Shown: positions 57,963 through 64,000 of the stretch, one piece after another
Numbering within the stretch: position 1 is the stretch's first letter
Layout of the letters: each line of letters starts with the position of its first letter
Origin: Moritella sp. JT01
Lineage (GTDB): Bacteria; Pseudomonadota; Gammaproteobacteria; Enterobacterales; Moritellaceae
DNA: 64,000 bases
Assembly (NCBI RefSeq): GCF_001574435.1
Contig: NZ_LOCN01000030.1
Location: 1-64,000 of the forward strand
Direction: 5' to 3'
Program-made: the position numbers and the translations under genes
The notes under the pieces: generated by a model
What the model was told of the DNA's origin: nothing
Databases searched by the model: none
The model's input: the letters and a program-made list of their open reading frames with translations, nothing else

Positions 57963-60230
57963 TTACCAAGCATAGCTAAGGCTCGCAATCACATTTCGGC
58001 CATTACCATAGAAACAATTACCATAACCACAAGTTGACACATACTCTTTATCCATAAGATTTTTAGCTGCAATTTGGATTTTCATATTGTTAATGGTGTA
58101 ACTCACCGTTGCATCCATTAACGTAAAATCAGCTACCTTTGTTGTTTCAGTATCGTCAGCATAAGTTTCGCCAACATAACGGCCACCAACACCAACAGCT
58201 AAACCTTCTAGACTGTTACCAAAGAAACGATAATTAGCCCAAGCTGATGCAAGTGTATTCGCGACCTGCATCGGACGGTTACCCACCTTAAAGGCATCAT
58301 TATCTTTAACAATTTCTGAGTCCATGAACGTTGCATTAGCAACTAAACTTAGCCCCGAAGTCACATTAGCAACGGCTTCTAACTCAATACCTTTATTTTC
58401 AACTTCACCAATTTGAAGCAAATTACCAGCAGCATCCGAGGTCGCCATATTCTCTTTGTTAATTTGGAACAACGCCGCATTAAATGAACCATCGAAAGAT
58501 TGTGGTAAATATTTCAGACCAATTTCAAATTGTTTTCCGCTCTCTGGTAGAGCTGAATTTCCGTTTTTGTCCAATTTAAGAATCGGTTGGAAGTGTTCTG
58601 CATAATTAGCATATGGCGTTAGTCCATTCTCAAAGATATAAGCTATTCCTGCACTTTTTGTCCACTCTTGATTACTAACAACCTGTTTTTTGTTTGTCGA
58701 TTTATTTTCATAGGTTGATTTCGTATTATCAAAACGAACACCTAACGTGATAGCAATGGCGTCATTGATCAACATCTGCTCTTGTAAATAGCCACCCAGT
58801 TGATGCTTTTCACTTGTTGTCGTTTCACGGTCTGTATCAGTTACAGGCTGGAAGGTAGCCCCGTCTAATAAAGTAACATTGTCTGTATAACTCGGGTTGT
58901 ACGGATTGAATAGTGGATTATAAGTATCAAGATATATACCTGGATATGGGGTTGGAACTTTAATAGGCGTATTCCCGTCAGCGACGAGAACGCGACCACC
59001 AAAGCTTTGCCCTTTTATATCAAGCCAGCGATAATCAATACCAGATAACAATGTGTGCTCTAATTTACCCGTATTAAATTTATAAATTAAACGGTTATCC
59101 GCTGAAAAACTTTTCGATTTACCCTCTTCACTTGATAAACCTCGTACGATATTGGTTCTTGTTGCTTCCAGACCAAAGTCTTGAGCATAACCAAGTGCAT
59201 ACATCTGCTTTAAATCAATATCTAATTGGCTATAACGCACAGATTGAGCAAACTGAACTGACTCATTAAACTTATGGCTAAATTCATAGCCCAATGCAGC
59301 TTGAGTACGCTCAAATTTTTCATAATCCGGGTTACCAATAGCAACATCATCACCAATAAAGCCATTCTTGTTTTCAGTTAATGACCCTTCCATAGGTAAA
59401 AACTGTAAGTAAGGGTCTGAGTCATCTTTCTGATAACTAGCAAGTACAGTTAGATTAGTATTGTCACTAAAGTTAACACTCACAGATGGGGCAAGATAGA
59501 TACGTTCAGCTTCAACATTGTCAACATCAGTGCCATTTTTACGCCCTAAAGCCACTAAACGCCAAGCGATATCATCAGTGATATCACTACCAAGATCTAG
59601 GCTTAATTGCTGGCGATCATTGGTGCCATAGTCCACCGATACGAAGCCAAAACTACCACCATGTTGAGGTCGTTTACTGATCACATTAATCACACCGCCA
59701 GGAGGGTTCTGTCCGTACAATACCGATGCTGGACCACGTAATATCTCAACACGTTCTAAGCCAAACGGATCGACTTGATAGCTATAAAAACCTGCCGAAT
59801 CGACTCTCGTTCCGTCTTGATACAAACCATCATTAGCCTGATTAAAACCGCGAATAACAAACCAATCTTGCTTGTTATCTTCACCATAAAAGTTAGCCTG
59901 GATACTTGGCGTGTATTGCAAAGCATCAGCCACACTCACAGACGCTCGATCATCCATTTGCTCCCTTGTAACAACCGATACTGCTCTTGGCGTTTTACTT
60001 ATCGGCATATCCGTTTTGGTTGCTGTCATGCTATTCTCACCAACATAACCAAAATCGGGGCCAATTGGATTACTAAACTCTGCAGTAACAACAACTTCTT
60101 GTTCCGAATTTTCATTCGTACTTGCTGATACATAATTGACCATTAATCCCATCATTACAGCCGTTGCCAAAGATTTCTTAATAAATTTCTGGCTAACAAA
60201 TGCGTCCATTCGCTGATTTCCCAATAACAT
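57963..60230 (-). CDS. TonB-dependent siderophore receptor
   Basis: A 755-aa outer-membrane receptor. It has a signal peptide, a possible TonB-box segment (EQEVVVTAEF), a plug domain (SVVTREQMDDR, VLYGQNPPGGVINVISKRP) and a 22-strand barrel ending in Trp (ASLSYAW). The CGYGNCFYGNGR motif near the end is typical of hydroxamate receptors such as FhuA/FoxA. I use the ATG at 60230; a GTG at 60236 overlaps its GGAG Shine-Dalgarno. Confidence 0.93.
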   Translation of the reverse strand: MLLGNQRMDAFVSQKFIKKSLATAVMMGLMVNYVSASTNENSEQEVVVTAEFSNPIGPDFGYVGENSMTATKTDMPISKTPRAVSVVTREQMDDRASVSVADALQYTPSIQANFYGEDNKQDWFVIRGFNQANDGLYQDGTRVDSAGFYSYQVDPFGLERVEILRGPASVLYGQNPPGGVINVISKRPQHGGSFGFVSVDYGTNDRQQLSLDLGSDITDDIAWRLVALGRKNGTDVDNVEAERIYLAPSVSVNFSDNTNLTVLASYQKDDSDPYLQFLPMEGSLTENKNGFIGDDVAIGNPDYEKFERTQAALGYEFSHKFNESVQFAQSVRYSQLDIDLKQMYALGYAQDFGLEATRTNIVRGLSSEEGKSKSFSADNRLIYKFNTGKLEHTLLSGIDYRWLDIKGQSFGGRVLVADGNTPIKVPTPYPGIYLDTYNPLFNPYNPSYTDNVTLLDGATFQPVTDTDRETTTSEKHQLGGYLQEQMLINDAIAITLGVRFDNTKSTYENKSTNKKQVVSNQEWTKSAGIAYIFENGLTPYANYAEHFQPILKLDKNGNSALPESGKQFEIGLKYLPQSFDGSFNAALFQINKENMATSDAAGNLLQIGEVENKGIELEAVANVTSGLSLVANATFMDSEIVKDNDAFKVGNRPMQVANTLASAWANYRFFGNSLEGLAVGVGGRYVGETYADDTETTKVADFTLMDATVSYTINNMKIQIAAKNLMDKEYVSTCGYGNCFYGNGRNVIASLSYAW

Positions 60231-60281
60231 AAACACTCCAATACATATGATTATAATAACTATTTTAAAAATTAAATATCT

Positions 60282-61937
60282 CTAACTTACCAGTTGATCA
60301 GTAACCAACTTAGCACGACCTAACTCTCGTCCATCTAATTCAATTAATTGACCGTTATCCATTTTGATTACTCGGTCTGCAATATTGAAATAACGATCAT
60401 CATGTGTAATTGCAATAATTGTCTTACCACGCTGTTTTAATAACGGTAAGATAGTTTGATAGAAAAAATGTCTAAAATGAGGGTCTTGATCCGCAGCCCA
60501 TTCATCAAGTAATAAACAATCTCGTTGCTCAAGTACAGTCATCAATAAAGCCAAGCGTTTTCGTTGCCCCTGAGAGTAACGAACATCACTAAGCTTACCG
60601 TCCTCATAGCTAACTTTATGTTGCATTTCTAACATATTCATCCAATATTCAACTCGCTGGGATTCAACATTATTTCCTTCCCCATCAAGCAATTGGTGGA
60701 AGAGATGAAAGTCAGTAAAGACCGCTGAAAATAATGTTCTATATTCATGCCAGGACGTAATACTGACAGGCTTACCATCAATAATTACCTCACCTTTCTG
60801 CGGCCTATATAACCCTGTAAGTAGACGTGCAAATGTAGATTTACCACTACCATTACCACCAATAATAAATATCAGTTGTCCTTGTTCAATCGTGAGATTT
60901 AATGGCCCTACAGAAAAAGCAGACTCATCAGTCTCGGATTGGTAGCTATATTCAACGCCCTTAAATTGAAGCTGTTTAAAACCGCTATAGGTATTACGTG
61001 ATTCAGTGGCTAGATTGTCAGTATTAAGCTCTAATCTAGTTAATTTTTTCATCGATACATTTGCCGCGATCAATGCAGGTAAAGCGGCTACAGCAGACAT
61101 TAAAGGCGAGCGCATGAACAAGATAACTAATGCAAAGGTTGAAGCAACTTCTAAGCTTGCCCAGTTCAAACCAACGGCGAGATAATAATTTAAACCGATT
61201 AATGCAAGTATCACGGTATTGGCAAGATTACCGGCGAAGCCATTATGTATATCGGCTTTCGTGACTTGCTCGCAGTAAGCCTTAGCATGCACATCAAATT
61301 CTTCATGAAAGAAACGCTGCGCACGCTTCGGGTTGAGCGCTAGCTCTTTTCGTCCATCAATCATGGCTTGGTAATCGGCAAATAATTCATCATCATACTC
61401 ACGAACTTGTTGTACATAGTGGCTGATCTTATACACCAACCAGTAACCAATCAGCGCAGTCATGGATAACATAACTAAACTAACCAAAAATAATGATGTC
61501 GAAAGAAATCCTAAATAAATCATCGCAAAGATAGCAAGCACGGCCCCATAAACTAACTCTGGTAAGTGAACGAATGCGATCGTAATATTTCGAATATCGG
61601 TATTTAAAGACGCTAAAATGGATGAACCACCAATTTTTTCTAGTTGTTCAATATCAGTATTTAATAATTGTTGAACCAATTCATAACGTTTTTGATAGAC
61701 AAAACGATGCCCTAAAATATGCAATGATACTTGTGCCGCAGTTGAAATGAGTAATAAACAAATAAGTAACATACCGAATTGTACAAGTAACGTTACCAAC
61801 TCACCGTCAGGGTTTAACATGTTATGTTGAATAAACACAATCACACCGACACTAAGTCCTGCACTACATAGACTCAACAGCATTACCGCAGACAATACCG
61901 AACCTTGTTTTGCCCCCAGCATCATGAGTAATTTCAT
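60282..61937 (-). CDS. PvdE/SyrD-type peptide/siderophore ABC exporter
   Basis: A 551-aa half-transporter with about six N-terminal membrane helices (to about 310) fused to an ATPase. It has Walker A GGNGSGKST, signature YSQGQRKRLALL (a variant LSGGQ) and Walker B LLLDEWAADQDP, the form seen in PvdE, SyrD and YojI. These exporters move cyclic or siderophore peptides across the inner membrane. It sits between the receptor and fhuB, 45 bp from the receptor. Strong Shine-Dalgarno AAGGA. Confidence 0.9.
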   Translation of the reverse strand: MKLLMMLGAKQGSVLSAVMLLSLCSAGLSVGVIVFIQHNMLNPDGELVTLLVQFGMLLICLLLISTAAQVSLHILGHRFVYQKRYELVQQLLNTDIEQLEKIGGSSILASLNTDIRNITIAFVHLPELVYGAVLAIFAMIYLGFLSTSLFLVSLVMLSMTALIGYWLVYKISHYVQQVREYDDELFADYQAMIDGRKELALNPKRAQRFFHEEFDVHAKAYCEQVTKADIHNGFAGNLANTVILALIGLNYYLAVGLNWASLEVASTFALVILFMRSPLMSAVAALPALIAANVSMKKLTRLELNTDNLATESRNTYSGFKQLQFKGVEYSYQSETDESAFSVGPLNLTIEQGQLIFIIGGNGSGKSTFARLLTGLYRPQKGEVIIDGKPVSITSWHEYRTLFSAVFTDFHLFHQLLDGEGNNVESQRVEYWMNMLEMQHKVSYEDGKLSDVRYSQGQRKRLALLMTVLEQRDCLLLDEWAADQDPHFRHFFYQTILPLLKQRGKTIIAITHDDRYFNIADRVIKMDNGQLIELDGRELGRAKLVTDQLVS

Positions 61938-61957
61938 AAAACATCCTTGCCATAAAC

Positions 61958-61976
61958 TAAATGATAATCACCTTTA
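61958..61976 (-). promoter_or_regulatory. Possible Fur-like site upstream of the ABC exporter
   Basis: AAATGATAATCA matches the left half of the E. coli Fur consensus, 22-39 bp before the exporter ATG. The second half is poor. It overlaps a 7-bp hairpin stem (61968-61974 with 61986-61992). A suggestion only. Confidence 0.3.
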
Positions 61977-62021
61977 TTTCTATTCAAGGTGAAGCATAAT
62001 TAAAGTACTAAATGCACGCTT

Positions 62022-63998
62022 TTATAAACGTCGCAATCCCCACATAAGGTATAAACCACCTATGATAGAAGCCATCAGACCTGCAGGTATCTCTTGTGGA
62101 TAGAGTAATTGGCGGCCAAGCCAGTCCGCCAACAACATTAAGATCATACCAAACATACCAGCACTCAGAATATGCGAGCGGGCATTGTTAAAACCAAATA
62201 ATCGGGCAATATGTGGCGCCATTAAACCGACAAAACTTAATGGACCAACGACCAAGGTGGCGATGACAGTCAGCACTGCAACCAGCGTTAATAATATCAG
62301 TCGAGCACGATTAACATTGATACCTAAAGCTGCAGACGGCTCAGCACCAAGTGGTAAAACATCGAGCCATCGACTACAACTCAGCGCAGTAATAGTCAGT
62401 ACGACAGCAAAGACAACAATCATGACTAACGAATCTGCATCGACGTAATATGTTGATCCAGATAACCAAGCAAGTACTTGGTAGCTCCGAGGATCACCTC
62501 CAGCCAAAATAAAACTTTGAACCCCATCCATTAATGCAGTTATCGCCACACCCGTCAGTAATAAACGTTCAGGCTGAAAGCCACTGCGACGGTTAAGTAA
62601 AACGAGTAATCCTAAGGTCAGCATTGCACCGACTAATCCACCGAAATAAAGCCCGAGTTTAGTTGCGCCAAATCCAGAAAAAATAGCAATAATAAGGCCG
62701 AGTGCAGCACCAGAACTGACCCCCATAATTTCGGGGCTTGCCATTGGGTTACCACTTAAGCGCTGGATGACAGTCCCAGCTACTGCAAGCATGAGTCCAC
62801 CCGTAGCTGCACCGATCAGTCTTGGTATTCTCCACTCTAATAAGTCCCAATTATGCACACCCGTTAACCAAGTCCAGCCGTCAATTTGACGTCCAAATAA
62901 ACTAAAAACAAACAACAAAACAAATGATAGGAAAAGTAATCCCAGCATATGTTTCGCTGACAAATAACTTACACTGGTACCACTTCTTGATAGTAACGTT
63001 TGTGTTTGAGATTGAGATTTAAATTGTAATCGAGGTAAAAGCCATAATAATAAGGGAGCGCCTAAGATAGCTGTTGCGGCACCCGTAGGGATCAGCATAG
63101 GTAGAATCCCAGGTAATTGTTGCAATAGTAGATCCGTGACGCTTAATAATAATGCCCCGAGTATTGCAGACAATATAATACGATGAGCGAAGCTTCTCAC
63201 CCCTAACAAACGAATAAATGCAGGGGCCGCAAGGCCAATAAAACCGATAACACCAACGGTACTCACAACCCAAGCTGTTAATAAAACGGCGAGCGTTAAA
63301 GTGATGATTCTTAATCTAGCTAATGACATACCTAAACTACGTGCACTTTCATCTGATAGCTCAAGTAAACTGAGTGGTCGCACAAAACAAAATGCAATAA
63401 TAGTGGCCGCGAATAATCGGGGAGCTAAAAAAATCGCATCATCCCAACTACTTTGAACAAGTGAACCTGCCCCCCAGATCATCAAACCTTTAAGCTCTTC
63501 TTGATTCATTAGTAACAATACGGTAGCGAAAGAGCCACAATATAGATTTACCACTAAACCAGAAACGATCACGATTGATGGCGATAATGCCCTACGCCAA
63601 GCCAGCGCAAATACCACAAGCATAGTAAATAGTCCGCCCAACGTAGCAACAGCGGACGGTGACCACAATAATAATTGAGGTGCAAATAATGTTGCTAGTA
63701 ATAAAGCCAAATTCGCACCACTTGCGACTCCTAATGTTGCAGGAGAAGCTAAAGGATTGCGTAAAACCTGCTGCATGAGAACACCAGCAACGGCTAAACC
63801 TGCACCCGCTAATAATGTCGTAACAAGACGTGGCCACCAACTAAAATGCAACAGCACACTTTGCACAGAATTAGGATTGAAGTGCCACAGACTTTCAATG
63901 CTCTCACGCCAAGGGCCAATATTCATTAACTGCCAAGCAGATAGGAATATAACAAAACAGAGTAAGCTAGTTGTTAATCTAATAGGCGTTACAGTCAT
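62022..63998 (-). CDS. fhuB: Fe3+-hydroxamate permease FhuB
   Basis: A 658-aa inner-membrane permease made of two fused FecCD-type halves of about 330 aa. Each half has the [25 protein letters not shown] / [25 protein letters not shown] segment and a loop with [14 protein letters not shown] / [13 protein letters not shown]. It transports ferric hydroxamates with FhuC and FhuD, presumably encoded past the right edge. The start lies 2 bp from the window end and could be further upstream. Confidence 0.93.
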   Translation of the reverse strand: MTVTPIRLTTSLLCFVIFLSAWQLMNIGPWRESIESLWHFNPNSVQSVLLHFSWWPRLVTTLLAGAGLAVAGVLMQQVLRNPLASPATLGVASGANLALLLATLFAPQLLLWSPSAVATLGGLFTMLVVFALAWRRALSPSIVIVSGLVVNLYCGSFATVLLLMNQEELKGLMIWGAGSLVQSSWDDAIFLAPRLFAATIIAFCFVRPLSLLELSDESARSLGMSLARLRIITLTLAVLLTAWVVSTVGVIGFIGLAAPAFIRLLGVRSFAHRIILSAILGALLLSVTDLLLQQLPGILPMLIPTGAATAILGAPLLLWLLPRLQFKSQSQTQTLLSRSGTSVSYLSAKHMLGLLFLSFVLLFVFSLFGRQIDGWTWLTGVHNWDLLEWRIPRLIGAATGGLMLAVAGTVIQRLSGNPMASPEIMGVSSGAALGLIIAIFSGFGATKLGLYFGGLVGAMLTLGLLVLLNRRSGFQPERLLLTGVAITALMDGVQSFILAGGDPRSYQVLAWLSGSTYYVDADSLVMIVVFAVVLTITALSCSRWLDVLPLGAEPSAALGINVNRARLILLTLVAVLTVIATLVVGPLSFVGLMAPHIARLFGFNNARSHILSAGMFGMILMLLADWLGRQLLYPQEIPAGLMASIIGGLYLMWGLRRL

Positions 63999-64000
63999 CT

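Overview
This window reads as chromosomal DNA of a cold-adapted or marine gammaproteobacterium of the Moritella / Psychromonas / Shewanella kind. The evidence is low G+C coding DNA, a complete isc operon next to trmJ and suhB, the conserved der-bamB-yfgM-hisS-ispG-rodZ-pilW-rlmN-ndk block, small lineage-type families (DUF3010-, DUF3545- and DUF5062-like proteins, a TIGR03503-like protein) and a PEP-CTERM protein. The genus is an inference; Moritella is my best guess. I see no rRNA, tRNA, CRISPR array, prophage, transposase or integron.

Region by region. 1-1.6 kb: a PEP-CTERM surface protein and a secreted SnoaL-like protein. 1.7-8.2 kb: trmJ, iscR, iscS, iscU, iscA, hscB, hscA, fdx, iscX, all on the minus strand. 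A near-perfect type-1 IscR box lies before iscR and an intercistronic hairpin lies between iscA and hscB. 8.5-10.5 kb: a secreted lipase and its foldase, placed between trmJ and suhB, which are neighbours in E. coli. 10.6-16.7 kb: suhB with degraded catalytic motifs, a lipoprotein hydrolase, a patatin, two small unknowns and fadH with a divergent AraC-type regulator. Lipid breakdown dominates this part. 17-20 kb: a DTW protein, a possible 35-aa ORF, msrC and a flavodoxin-family protein. 20-29.7 kb: the der-to-ndk housekeeping block. 29.9-35.4 kb: TIGR03503-like gene, dnaQ, yafS-like methyltransferase, gloB and mltD. 35.5-45 kb: a chalcone-isomerase-like protein, AgcS symporter, DUF3545-like protein, rhodanese with a divergent LysR regulator, hemerythrin, ung, nfo, a short MTHFR-like protein, phasin, carboxylesterase and DUF3010 protein. 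45-52.4 kb: thioesterase, EEP lipoprotein, trpR with an aromatic amino acid permease, Nudix, a membrane-anchored GltB-like oxidoreductase, an unknown protein, a cysteine-free NsrR-like Rrf2 protein and an SRPBCC protein. 52.8-57.9 kb: an NSS transporter, an unknown 396-aa protein, a LysE exporter and an FAD oxidoreductase. 58-64 kb: a siderophore locus (TonB receptor, PvdE/SyrD-type ABC exporter, FhuB) that continues past the right edge.

The observations most worth following are: SuhB with every metal-binding motif of the inositol monophosphatase family altered; the Rrf2 regulator with no cysteine at all; a perfect 15-6-15 inverted repeat just before a TTG-started LysR gene; the trpR-permease pair with a 9-6-9 dyad; and the 25-bp palindrome that abuts the IscR box. 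I did not find a clearly new multigene system.
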